56,207 nt of DNA from CAZGGW01 sp964525365 (GTDB lineage: Bacteria > Bacillota_I > Bacilli_A > RF39 > UBA660): positions 1 to 56,207 of the forward strand of contig CAZGGW010000001.1 in NCBI GenBank assembly GCA_964525365.1, in the 5' to 3' direction. The notes under the pieces were generated by a model that worked only from the letters and a program-made list of their open reading frames with translations, had not been told where the DNA came from and did no database searches. The position numbers and the translations under genes were made by a program. Positions 33,311 to 43,113 of this stretch are shown piece after piece (position 1 is the first letter of the stretch; each line of letters starts with the position of its first letter).

Positions 33311-36300
33311 ATGGAAAAGATTAATGTTACTTATGATTTTGTAAGTGAAGAAGAAAAAATATTAGATTGTTGGGAGAAAAATAATACTTTTGAAAAATTA
33401 CTTGAAAAGAACAAACTTGGTAAAAAATATCGTTTTATTGATGGTCCGATAACAGCTAACAATAAAATGGGTATTCATCATGCTTGGGGAAGAAGTATGA
33501 AGGATTCAATTCTTAGATATAAAGCAATGAACGGATATATAACTCATTATAGAAACGGATTTGATAGTCAAGGACTTTGGGTTGAAGTTGAAGTTGAAAA
33601 AGATTTGGGATTTAAAACTAAAAAAGATATTGAAGAATATGGACTTGATAAATTTACTTTAGCTTGTAAGGATAGGGTTAAAAAATATAGTGGAGAAATA
33701 ACTCGCCAATCTAAAAGGTTAGGCCAATGGATGAATTGGAATAATTCATATTATACATATACCGATGAAAACATATTGGGTATTTGGCACTTCTTAAAAA
33801 GATGTCATGAAAAGGGTATGATAAAAGAAAGCTATAAGCCAATGCCTTGGTGTGCAAGATGTGGAACAAGTTTATCTGAACATGAAATGAGCGGTAGTTA
33901 TCACGATGTTGAACATCAAGCAGTATTTTTTAAATTACCAGTTGTTGGAGAAGATTATAAAGCATTAGTATGGACTACAACTCCATGGACATTAAGTGCG
34001 AATGTAGCTCTTGCGGTTAATGCTGAATTTGACTATGTAGTAGTAAAGTTCCCTAAAGATGATGATAAATTATTAATGTGTGAAAGTGTATTTAAAAGAA
34101 GATTTAAAGGTGACGGAGAAATATTAAAAAGATTTAAAGGTGCTGATTTAGAAGGTAAAGAATTTGAAACTTGTTTTCCGGAGTTAGAATGCCAGAGTGG
34201 AGTTAAACACAATATTGTTTTATGGGATGAAGTTGATTCTGAGGAAGGATCTGGTATAGTACATGTGGCGCCTGGTTGTGGAGTAAGTGATTTTGAATTA
34301 GGAAATACTATTGGACTTGATAAGATAGTGCCAATTGATGAGCTTGGAATTATGTTACCTACTACTGGTATATTCGCTGGTAAAAAAGCTCAAGAATTGC
34401 CAGAACTTGTATTTGATGAACTTAAAAAAAGAAATAAGTTATTTTTAGTCCATAAAATTAAACACTCATATCCATATTGTTGGAGATGTAAAGAAGATAT
34501 ATTGTTTAGACTTGTAAAAGAATGGGCAATTGATGTTGATGTAGTAAGAGAAGATTTAATAAAGAATGCAAAAACTGTTAAATATTATCCGGAATATCAA
34601 GGTAAAAGAATGTTAGATTGGTTAAATAATATGGGTGATTGGAATATATCAAGAAGGCGTTTTTATGGACTTCCTTTACCATTTTATCATTGTGAATGTG
34701 GACATTTAGAAGTAATTGGATCTAAAGAAGAACTTAGAGAAAAAGCAATAGAACCAAATTTAGTAGACCAGTTACCAGAGTTTCATAGACCATGGATTGA
34801 TGAAATTAAAATAAAATGTCTTGAGTGTGGCAAAGAAATATCAAGAGTGCCTCAAGTAGGAGATGTATGGCTTGATGCTGGGATAGTACCTTATTCAACA
34901 CTTAAATATTTTAGTGATAGAGAATATTGGAAAGAATATTTCCCCGCAGAATATGTACTTGAAGGAAACGAACAAATAAGGCTTTGGTTTTATTCCATGT
35001 TATTTATGAGTACTGTACTTGAAAATTGTGCTCCATATGAGTCAATTGGAACTACAAGTATGGTAGTAAAAGAAGATGGAACAAAATTTAGCAAGTCTGA
35101 TAAAAATTCTCTTACATTTGATGAAGTTGCTAATGAAAAAGGGTCAGATGCAATAAGATACACATATTTATCTACTAAACCAGTAAATGATGTTAGATTT
35201 GGTTTTGGCATGCTTGATGATTCTAAAAAGAAATTAATGGCATTCTATAATATGGCAGTATTCTTTAATACATATGCATCAATAGATAACGTTGATTTAA
35301 CTGGTTATATTCCAGAGTTAGAAGATTTAACAATTAGCGATAAATGGTTAATTAAAATGACTGATGATTTTGTAACTTTATCTAAAAAGTCATATGATAA
35401 TTATGAAACTAAAACAGTATGCGATCTGTTTGAACGTATATGCGATGAGATAAGTAATTTCTATATAAGAATTAATAGAAGAAGATATTGGAAGAGTGAA
35501 GATGATACTGATAAACTTAATGCATATTATGTATTGTTTACATCAATAAAGAAAATAGCAGGTGTAATGGCACCTATAATTCCATTTATGACTGAATATA
35601 TTTGGAAGTATATTGTAATACCATGTGATAAAGAATCTGTATCAAGTGTACATTTAAGTAATTTTCCAAAACCTAGTAATTTTAAAATAGAAGAACGTCT
35701 TATTGATGAAACCACTTATGTTAGAAATATTATTACTATGGCATTGAAATTAAGAAATGAAGCTAATATTAAAGTAAGACAACCATTAAGTATTTTATAT
35801 TTAAAAGAACTTGATAATAAATATTTTGATGAATATACGAGTATTATTAAAAGTGAACTCAATGTAAAAAATATTGAGTTTGTTAGTGATTTTAGTAATT
35901 TAAAAGATGAATATCTAACACTTAACTTTAGAAATGCAGGTGCTACTTTTAAACAAGATGTTAATAATGTAAAAAATGCGTTATTAAATGTACAAAATGA
36001 TAAAGAATTAATTAATAAAATCAAGAATAATGAGAGTATAAAAGTAGGGGATTATATGCTTAATAGTGAGCTTGTAAATATTGAATTTAAGCAAAGAGAT
36101 GATATTGTGATTACGGAAGAAAATGATATAACGGTAGGTCTTAATATTAATATTACCGAAGAATTAAAAAGTGAAGGAATATTAAGAGATATAATAAGAC
36201 AATGTCAAGTATTTAGAAAAGAATCCGGATTTAATGTAGAAGATAGAATATATATTAAGTTTGAAACTAATAACAAAGAAATAGAAAATATAATAAATTT

Positions 36301-36424
36301 AAATATTGATTTAATAAAATCTGAGTTGTTAGCAAGATTAGAAGAAGTAGAATATACAAATAAATATATGATTGAAGATGATTATAAACTAACGATTTAT
36401 ATGTCAAAAGTAAAAAATGTTTAA
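33311..36424 (+). CDS. ileS: Isoleucyl-tRNA synthetase (long, type II-like)
   Basis: A 1037-residue class I synthetase attaching isoleucine to its tRNA. The HIGH-type motif is GIHHAWGR (54-61) and the KMSKS-type motif is KFSKS (592-596). Zinc-type Cys pairs occur near W-C-A-R-C-G and C-E-C-G...C-L-E-C-G. The editing domain includes W-T-T-T-P-W-T-L and G-S-G-I-V-H-V-A-P-G. Its length and the C-A-R-C-G-T-S-L-S-E-H-E block resemble the eukaryote-like type II enzymes rather than the roughly 920-residue type I. The ATG at 33311 is behind GGAGGAAGAA; a TTG 12 bases earlier overlaps that site. Controlled by the T-box leader. Confidence 0.95.
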   Translation: MEKINVTYDFVSEEEKILDCWEKNNTFEKLLEKNKLGKKYRFIDGPITANNKMGIHHAWGRSMKDSILRYKAMNGYITHYRNGFDSQGLWVEVEVEKDLGFKTKKDIEEYGLDKFTLACKDRVKKYSGEITRQSKRLGQWMNWNNSYYTYTDENILGIWHFLKRCHEKGMIKESYKPMPWCARCGTSLSEHEMSGSYHDVEHQAVFFKLPVVGEDYKALVWTTTPWTLSANVALAVNAEFDYVVVKFPKDDDKLLMCESVFKRRFKGDGEILKRFKGADLEGKEFETCFPELECQSGVKHNIVLWDEVDSEEGSGIVHVAPGCGVSDFELGNTIGLDKIVPIDELGIMLPTTGIFAGKKAQELPELVFDELKKRNKLFLVHKIKHSYPYCWRCKEDILFRLVKEWAIDVDVVREDLIKNAKTVKYYPEYQGKRMLDWLNNMGDWNISRRRFYGLPLPFYHCECGHLEVIGSKEELREKAIEPNLVDQLPEFHRPWIDEIKIKCLECGKEISRVPQVGDVWLDAGIVPYSTLKYFSDREYWKEYFPAEYVLEGNEQIRLWFYSMLFMSTVLENCAPYESIGTTSMVVKEDGTKFSKSDKNSLTFDEVANEKGSDAIRYTYLSTKPVNDVRFGFGMLDDSKKKLMAFYNMAVFFNTYASIDNVDLTGYIPELEDLTISDKWLIKMTDDFVTLSKKSYDNYETKTVCDLFERICDEISNFYIRINRRRYWKSEDDTDKLNAYYVLFTSIKKIAGVMAPIIPFMTEYIWKYIVIPCDKESVSSVHLSNFPKPSNFKIEERLIDETTYVRNIITMALKLRNEANIKVRQPLSILYLKELDNKYFDEYTSIIKSELNVKNIEFVSDFSNLKDEYLTLNFRNAGATFKQDVNNVKNALLNVQNDKELINKIKNNESIKVGDYMLNSELVNIEFKQRDDIVITEENDITVGLNINITEELKSEGILRDIIRQCQVFRKESGFNVEDRIYIKFETNNKEIENIINLNIDLIKSELLARLEEVEYTNKYMIEDDYKLTIYMSKVKNV

Positions 36425-36436
36425 GTGAGGTAAAAA

Positions 36437-38662
36437 ATGATAGAACTTAAAAATGTTTCAAAATATTATTATAGTAAAGGTTTAGTTTCTTCTGGATTTA
36501 GTAAAATATCATTGAAATTTGATTTGGGTGAATTTGTTGCCATTACAGGTGAGTCTGGAAGCGGTAAATCTACCTTATTAAATGTCATTTCAGGACTTGA
36601 TTCTTATCAAGAAGGGGAAATGTATATAAATGGGGAAGAAACTTCACATTATACTGAAAAAGATTATGAAATCTATCGTAAAAAATATATTGGAAACATA
36701 TTTCAAAATTTTAATTTAGTTAATAGTTATACAGTTTATCAAAACGTAGAATTAGTTTTATTATTAAATGGTAAAAAGAGAAAAGACATAAAAACCAAAG
36801 TATTATCAATTATTAAGCAAGTAGATTTATATAAATATAGAAATACTTTGGTTTCTAAGTTATCTGGAGGTCAAAAACAGAGAGTAGCCATCGCACGAGC
36901 TTTAGCTCAAGATAGTCCAATCATATTAGCAGATGAACCTACTGGAAATTTAGATAAAAGATCAAGTGAAAGTATTTTAAAATTATTATATGAAATATCT
37001 AAAGAGAAATTAGTAATTGTTGTTACTCATAATTATGAACAAATTGAGTTATATGTTACAAGAAAAATAACAATGCATGATGGAAAAGTATTGGAAGATA
37101 AAAAGATAAAACCTAAAAAAGATATAGTAAAGAATTATGAAATGGCTTCTAGTGAAATAAGTTTATTAAATAAGATAAGATTAGGCGTTCGTAATGCTTT
37201 TAATATTTTACCTAAATTTTTATTAATTTTTGTTGTATATACTTTCGTTGTACTTGCGATATTTTTCACATTATCTACTTTTAAACAAAGCCAATATTAT
37301 GCCGATATATCTAGGTATAATATGTTTTTTAATGATACTAGTGATAAGAGGATAATTATTAAAAAAAATGATGGTTCATCATTTAATAATGATAATTATA
37401 ATTATATTAACACACTTTCAAATGTTGATTATGTTGTAAAAAATGATTTATTACTTGATAGTACTATTGGAATTTCTTCTGAATATATTTATTTTCATGG
37501 ATATGTTGATGATATAAGTAAGATTGATAGTGTTGATGTTGGGAGAATGCCTGAAAATGATAAAGAAATGGTAATTGAAGGAAGAAAGTCGGATTATTAT
37601 CTTTCTAATAATTTGGACGAAATTTTTGATATTACATTTTCACTAGATAACTCGCCTACTTATTTAAATAAAAATTATGATTTAAAGGTAGTAGGAATTA
37701 AATATAGTGAAGAAAAGAATAATTCTTATTATTATGGATATTCTAGATTTTATTTTTCAGAAAGTGTTTTAAAATATATAACATCTAATAATAATAAGCT
37801 ATATACTACTATAAAATATACGTTTAATAATGTTGAAGAATCTTCTTATTCTGGTTCTATTATGGGTGAAATATTGCCTAGTTCTAAAGTTCCAAAAGGA
37901 AAAGTAATAATCTCAGAAGATTATTCTTATAACTGTAAGGAATATAATTGTAAAAATTATTCTTTTACACTTGATGCAGAGAATTTATATTATAAAGAAA
38001 CATTAAATTTAAAAGTTTTATCAATGTATAATAAAAAGAATTTTAGTAGTTTAACAGGGTATAAATATAATGAATATAATGGTGCTATATTTATGAATGA
38101 AAATGAATATAATAATTTATTTGATAAAGAATATTATCAAAGTAGTGTGATCATAAAAGATGAAAGAAAGCACGAAGATACTATTAAATCTTTGGAAAGT
38201 CATGGATTTACTACTTTATATATGCCCGATGTACTTCAGTATGATTTACAAGAATTAATGAGTGTTTTAAAAATAGCGAAAGTTATATGTATTAGCGTAT
38301 TGGTTGTAGTCTTATTTTTCATATCATATTTTATTATCAAGTTGGTATTAAAATCTAGAAATATTTATTACTCTACATTAAGAATATTAGGTTCTTCTTT
38401 AAAATGTATTGAATCATTATTAAATATAGAATTGTTTACTATATCTCATTTATCATTTTTGATATTTACAATATTAATTATGTTAGTAAAAATAAATATC
38501 ATTAATATAGAATATATTAACAAATTATCAAGTTTTGTTGGAATTAATGACTATATATTTTTATATATTGTTTTAGTTATAATGACTTGGTTTATTGGAA
38601 AAAGATATTCTAGAAAACTATTTAAAGATACAGTAATGAACACTTATAAGGAAGAGGTATAA
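36437..38662 (+). CDS. ABC transporter, fused ATPase and FtsX-type permease (1)
   Basis: A 741-residue protein. Residues 1-220 are an ABC ATPase of the MacB/LolD type: Walker A GESGSGKS (38-45), Q-loop in N-I-F-Q-N-F-N, signature LSGGQKQR, Walker B I-I-L-A-D-E-P-T-G-N-L-D and H-loop V-T-H-N-Y. A first membrane helix follows at about 255-280, then a large extracytoplasmic domain (about 285-610). The C-terminus has three more helices in the FtsX-like permease arrangement. This architecture is typical of export or mechanotransmission systems for peptides or lipoproteins. It is 12 bases after ileS and two bases before a paralogue, so the pair probably forms a heterodimer. Confidence 0.88.
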   Translation: MIELKNVSKYYYSKGLVSSGFSKISLKFDLGEFVAITGESGSGKSTLLNVISGLDSYQEGEMYINGEETSHYTEKDYEIYRKKYIGNIFQNFNLVNSYTVYQNVELVLLLNGKKRKDIKTKVLSIIKQVDLYKYRNTLVSKLSGGQKQRVAIARALAQDSPIILADEPTGNLDKRSSESILKLLYEISKEKLVIVVTHNYEQIELYVTRKITMHDGKVLEDKKIKPKKDIVKNYEMASSEISLLNKIRLGVRNAFNILPKFLLIFVVYTFVVLAIFFTLSTFKQSQYYADISRYNMFFNDTSDKRIIIKKNDGSSFNNDNYNYINTLSNVDYVVKNDLLLDSTIGISSEYIYFHGYVDDISKIDSVDVGRMPENDKEMVIEGRKSDYYLSNNLDEIFDITFSLDNSPTYLNKNYDLKVVGIKYSEEKNNSYYYGYSRFYFSESVLKYITSNNNKLYTTIKYTFNNVEESSYSGSIMGEILPSSKVPKGKVIISEDYSYNCKEYNCKNYSFTLDAENLYYKETLNLKVLSMYNKKNFSSLTGYKYNEYNGAIFMNENEYNNLFDKEYYQSSVIIKDERKHEDTIKSLESHGFTTLYMPDVLQYDLQELMSVLKIAKVICISVLVVVLFFISYFIIKLVLKSRNIYYSTLRILGSSLKCIESLLNIELFTISHLSFLIFTILIMLVKINIINIEYINKLSSFVGINDYIFLYIVLVIMTWFIGKRYSRKLFKDTVMNTYKEEV

Positions 38663-38664
38663 AT

Positions 38665-41097
38665 ATGATAATATTAGAGCACGTAAATAAATATTTTAAT
38701 AAACATAAAAAAAATCAAATACATGTAATAAATGATACTTCAATAAAATTAGAAAATACTGGACTCGTTGCATTTCTAGGCTCTTCTGGAAGCGGTAAAA
38801 CAACATTATTAAATGCTATAGGTGGTTTGGATAAAATAAATAAAGGTAAAATAATCATTAATGGTAAAACTATAACTAAAAAGTCAACGTATAAGGTTGA
38901 TAAAATAAGAAATTTCAATATTGGATATATTTTTCAAGATTATAATTTATTGGATCAATTAACTGTTTTTGATAATGTTGCATTAGCTTTAAAAATAGTT
39001 GGTATTAAAGACTCGAATGAAATTAAAAAAAGAGTAAATTATGTGTTGGAAAAGGTAGGAATGTATAGATATAGAAATAGATATGCCAATATGCTATCTG
39101 GTGGAGAAAGACAAAGAGTTGGTATAGCAAGAGCAATAGTAAAAGATCCAAACATTATAATTGCCGATGAACCCACCGGAAATTTAGATAGTAAAAATTC
39201 TATTGAAATAATGAATATAATAAAAGCAATTTCTAAAGATAGACTTATCATACTAGTAACTCATGAAAGAACATTAGCTGAATTTTATGCTTCTAGAATA
39301 ATAGAAATAGAAGATGGCAAAATCACTAGTGACATAGATAACAAACACACTGATGCTTTAGATTATAGAATGGATAATAAATTATATTTAAAAGATTACA
39401 AAGTTCATAAAATAATAAAGGATTCAGATGTTTGTGTAAATATATATGGAAATGAAAAAGATAAATTTAATATAAACGTTGTTTATCAAAATGGTAATAT
39501 ATATATACAAACTACATCTAATAATAAATTAGAAGTTATAGATGAAAATTCAAATATTGAATTTATAGATGATCATTATAAAAAGATTTCATCTTCTATT
39601 TATGAAAAATATGACTTTGATTTTGATAAAGTGATAAATAAATCATATAAAAAGAAATACACCTCCATATTTAATCCTATTAGTTTATTAATAAATGGTT
39701 TTAGAAAGGTAAGAGACTATTCATTTTTAAAAAAATTATTATTAATTGGTTTTTTTGCATCCGCGATGTTTATTACATATTCTTTTGCGTCAGTATTTGG
39801 AATATTTAATGTAGATGATAATTCTTTTGTAAATGTCAACAAAAATTATTTAAATGTTTTGATTCAAAAAGTAAAAGTATCGGATTATTTAGAATATGAA
39901 CAAGATAAAAATATAGAATATGTTATACCAGGAAATAGTATAGTCAATTTCAATATAAATTATAAAGATTATTATCAAACATCTACATATAATGATATTA
40001 TAACCGGATCATTAACTAGTATTAATACGCTAAGTGAAAACGATATAGTATATGGTGTATATCCGAGTAATGACAATGAGGTTGTACTAGATATTTTTAC
40101 TCTTAATAATTATATAAGTAAGGGATTTACTTTACAACTAGGCCTTAAATATCCAAAAGATTTTATAGGAAGAACCATTTCAATTAAATATGTTGGTGAT
40201 TTTAATATAGTGGGACTTACGGATTTATCTAGTCCATCTATCTATGTTGCTGATAATAAACTAATCAATATAGTTGCTAATAGTACACTTGTTGATGATG
40301 AAATTGAATATAGGACAGATATAATGGAAGAAGAAACAGTAGATTATATTGATTATACTTTGGTAAAAGATTTAATTAAATTAAAAAAAGGCTCATGGCC
40401 AAAAAAAGATTATGAAGTAATAGTAAATTATAATTATAAGGATGAATATAAATTAAATAAGACTATTAATGTTAAAGTGAACGGAAAGAAATTAAAAGTA
40501 GTGGGCTATTACACTAGTAAAAGCAGTATGAATGCTTATTTAGTTTCGAATAATACAATAAAATATAATTTGATTGAAAATACTCCTAATATGGTAATGT
40601 ATTCTAAAAACAAAGAAACTGTTATAAATAAATATCAAAATTTAAATATACAAGATTCATATACATATAGTAAGAATGAATATTTATCTAATAAAAAACA
40701 AAGTATGAATTCCAACTTAATATTTAGCGTAATTATATTACTAATATCTTTAATAGAAATTTATTTAATGATTCGTTCTTCGTTTTTATCAAGGATTAAA
40801 GAAATTGGTATTTATAGAGCAATTGGCGTTAAAAGAAAAGATATTAAAAAAATGTTTATTGGAGAAATCTTTGCCATCACTTCTATAGCTAGTATGTTGG
40901 GCGTAATTTTTATGACATATATAATTAAGCAATTATTAAATATTTCTTATTTACAGAGTAAATATATGATGAATTATAAAATATTAATATTAGTTATAAT
41001 ATTTATATATACATTTAATATATTTGTTGGTCTTATCCCAGTCAGAAGGGTATTAAGGCAAACGCCAGCACGTATCTTAAGTAGAAATGATATTTAA
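38665..41097 (+). CDS. ABC transporter, fused ATPase and FtsX-type permease (2)
   Basis: This 810-residue paralogue of the preceding gene has the same design. Walker A is GSSGSGKT (39-46), followed by Q-loop I-F-Q-D-Y-N, signature LSGGERQR, Walker B I-I-I-A-D-E-P-T-G-N-L-D and switch V-T-H-E-R. After the ATPase comes an extra region (about 230-340) not seen in the first protein. A membrane helix lies at about 355-378, then an outer domain and a C-terminal block of three helices containing E-I-G-I-Y-R-A-I-G-V, a hallmark of FtsX/MacB permeases. RBS: GGAAGAGG at the end of gene 1. Substrate is unknown; no two-component system is nearby. Confidence 0.88.
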   Translation: MIILEHVNKYFNKHKKNQIHVINDTSIKLENTGLVAFLGSSGSGKTTLLNAIGGLDKINKGKIIINGKTITKKSTYKVDKIRNFNIGYIFQDYNLLDQLTVFDNVALALKIVGIKDSNEIKKRVNYVLEKVGMYRYRNRYANMLSGGERQRVGIARAIVKDPNIIIADEPTGNLDSKNSIEIMNIIKAISKDRLIILVTHERTLAEFYASRIIEIEDGKITSDIDNKHTDALDYRMDNKLYLKDYKVHKIIKDSDVCVNIYGNEKDKFNINVVYQNGNIYIQTTSNNKLEVIDENSNIEFIDDHYKKISSSIYEKYDFDFDKVINKSYKKKYTSIFNPISLLINGFRKVRDYSFLKKLLLIGFFASAMFITYSFASVFGIFNVDDNSFVNVNKNYLNVLIQKVKVSDYLEYEQDKNIEYVIPGNSIVNFNINYKDYYQTSTYNDIITGSLTSINTLSENDIVYGVYPSNDNEVVLDIFTLNNYISKGFTLQLGLKYPKDFIGRTISIKYVGDFNIVGLTDLSSPSIYVADNKLINIVANSTLVDDEIEYRTDIMEEETVDYIDYTLVKDLIKLKKGSWPKKDYEVIVNYNYKDEYKLNKTINVKVNGKKLKVVGYYTSKSSMNAYLVSNNTIKYNLIENTPNMVMYSKNKETVINKYQNLNIQDSYTYSKNEYLSNKKQSMNSNLIFSVIILLISLIEIYLMIRSSFLSRIKEIGIYRAIGVKRKDIKKMFIGEIFAITSIASMLGVIFMTYIIKQLLNISYLQSKYMMNYKILILVIIFIYTFNIFVGLIPVRRVLRQTPARILSRNDI

Positions 41098-41098
41098 T

Positions 41099-41138
41099 TA
41101 AAATAAAGAGACATAAAAGTCTTTTTTATTTTATTTTA
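41099..41138 (+). terminator. Intrinsic terminator after the ABC pair
   Basis: AAAATAAA-G-AGAC (from about 41100) pairs with GTCT...TTTATTTT around ATAAAA, with a T-rich tail. Confidence 0.6.
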
Positions 41139-41167
41139 ATTTTGTATAATGTTATTAGAAGGTAATT

Positions 41168-42922
41168 ATGAGCGAAGATTATATAAGAATTAAAGATAAG
41201 TATGGCGAGGAAATGGCTAAATTTTGTAGGAGTATGTTTTCTACACTTTTAGAAAGCGAAGGTTTTTTAAGCAATTTATTATTATCCACTTTTGAACCAA
41301 CTCATTTTCTTTATGAAGATATAATTAGTCAAAGAAAGGAATTAGAATTTAAAGATTATATTTTTAGTCTTGTAAATGAAGCGTTAGTACAAACCAAATC
41401 TACTGCGCTAACTCCCCAACAATTATTAGGAAAAACGGGATATGATTTGTATGAGTGTACCACGGAGAAAGAAATACAATATTTTAAAAAATATTATAGC
41501 CATAATGAAAAATTATGTACCTTTAATGGTGGAAGACTAAATCAGTGTAAAGTCTTTTTTGCGGTTAAAAAAAACGTAGATGAAATAAAAAGAGAAAATT
41601 TTACTCAACCTCAAAGACAAGACGAATATGGTACATCTGTTATAAGTATTCAATTTTATCATGGTTCAACAAACAATGTTTCTATAAAGAATAGATACAA
41701 TCACAAAGTGGATAATCCCGATTCAACGTTCAATAACAATTTAGATAATATAATACCAGGTCTTACTAAAAGTTTTGAAGAAAATTATGGATTAAAAATT
41801 TCTGATAAAGTAAAAAACAATTTTGAATTATATGGTTATATCCAGTTTGGAAACAGAAAATTTTATAAATATAATTATGAAATAAATAATATTTATTATT
41901 GTATTAATAATATAGTAATAGATAATGGAAAAATAAAAAAGTTTGATAAGAGAAATCATTTATTAGTAGATTACTTTGATATAAATTTTAAAGATAAGAA
42001 AATAACATTAATAGATAATACTATAGGAGATAGTTTTATAGATATATTTAAAGATATAAAAGTAATAAATGTTGAGAAGAAATCTGAAAATAAAACTATA
42101 ACTTTAGTACTTAACGATGACGAATCAATTATTATAAAATTAAACAAATATAATCAAATAATATATTATAAAAATGAAGAAATGACAAATGTTGAAGATA
42201 ATTTTTTGTATCATAATTCTGTGTTAGAAGAAATTTTGATTCCGAATGTCAAACAAATAGGAAATTCATTCTTACATTCTAATCTTAATTTAGAAAGTTT
42301 TTGTGCACCCAAGTTAAAATATATAGGAAATTGTTTTCTTTCCAATAATAAAAAACTAAAAGTCATAAATATTCCGGGTGTTAAAAAAATCGGAGATGAA
42401 TCTTTGAGTTCTAATGAGAAGTTAACAAGCATAGATTTGCCTGAAGTAGAAGAAATCGGGAAAGAGTTTTTATATGCTAATCAAATATTAACAAATGTTG
42501 AAATTCCCAAATTGAAAATAATGGGTACTGCTTGTTTTTTTTCCAATCTTGATTTATTAGAATTTGATGCTCCGTCTTTAGAAATAATTGGTAATCGTTG
42601 TTTAACTTCTAATAATTTATTGTCAAAAATTAATATCTCAAATGTAAGAAAAATTGGAAATAATTTTTTGAGTAATAATCAATTTTTATTAGAGTTTGAT
42701 GCACCTAATGTTAGGAAAATCGGAATTAATCTGTTGTATTATAATCAAAGATTAAGGGTGTTTAATGCTCCAAATTTGGAAAGTATAGGAAAATACGGAT
42801 TAATGTATAGTCAAGAATTAAAAAATATAAATGTTCCTAATTTAAAAGAAATTGGAGATAATTGTTCTTTGTACAATTGTAGTTTTGATTTAACAAACGT
42901 TCCTGAAATAAATAGTAAATAA
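41168..42922 (+). CDS. BspA-type leucine-rich repeat protein without signal peptide
   Basis: A 584-residue protein. The N-terminal 200 residues form an unrecognised domain with the segment R-Y-N-H-K-V-D-N-P-D-S-T-F near 177-189 and D-N-I-I-P-G-L-T after it. A beta-rich middle (about 210-345) precedes roughly ten repeats of about 23 residues (350-584) of the BspA/Treponema-type LRR, with the core I-x-x-I-G-N-x-F-L-x-x-N-x-x-L. Repeat units keep the I-P/A-P-N/K turn. There is no signal peptide, membrane segment or sorting motif, so it should be cytoplasmic unless exported unusually. TATAAT at 41145-41150 is a likely -10. A fragment of a similar N-terminus lies just downstream. Confidence 0.8.
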   Translation: MSEDYIRIKDKYGEEMAKFCRSMFSTLLESEGFLSNLLLSTFEPTHFLYEDIISQRKELEFKDYIFSLVNEALVQTKSTALTPQQLLGKTGYDLYECTTEKEIQYFKKYYSHNEKLCTFNGGRLNQCKVFFAVKKNVDEIKRENFTQPQRQDEYGTSVISIQFYHGSTNNVSIKNRYNHKVDNPDSTFNNNLDNIIPGLTKSFEENYGLKISDKVKNNFELYGYIQFGNRKFYKYNYEINNIYYCINNIVIDNGKIKKFDKRNHLLVDYFDINFKDKKITLIDNTIGDSFIDIFKDIKVINVEKKSENKTITLVLNDDESIIIKLNKYNQIIYYKNEEMTNVEDNFLYHNSVLEEILIPNVKQIGNSFLHSNLNLESFCAPKLKYIGNCFLSNNKKLKVINIPGVKKIGDESLSSNEKLTSIDLPEVEEIGKEFLYANQILTNVEIPKLKIMGTACFFSNLDLLEFDAPSLEIIGNRCLTSNNLLSKINISNVRKIGNNFLSNNQFLLEFDAPNVRKIGINLLYYNQRLRVFNAPNLESIGKYGLMYSQELKNINVPNLKEIGDNCSLYNCSFDLTNVPEINSK

Positions 42923-42984
42923 TAATAGTACTAAAATATAAGTTAAAACCTTTATATTTAGATATTATAGATTGGATATGGATT

Positions 42985-43053
42985 ATGGATTATAAAATAA
43001 TAAAAGATAAATATGGAGATTTGAGTTTGAATAATGAAAGAGGTATGAAATGA
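42985..43053 (+). pseudogene. Remnant of a paralogue of the LRR gene's 5' end
   Basis: A 22-codon frame, M-D-Y-K-I-I-K-D-K-Y-G-D, lines up with the start of the LRR protein (D-Y-I-R-I-K-D-K-Y-G-E). Over about 32 bases the DNA differs at only some six positions. The match ends after that, leaving 60 bases of unrelated sequence before tmk. It looks like the start of a duplicated, deleted gene copy. Confidence 0.4.
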
Positions 43054-43113
43054 AAAAAAGTTCATTAAAGTATGAGGATGAGTTAGTAAAGGTATTATGG
43101 ATAGGAGAAAATT

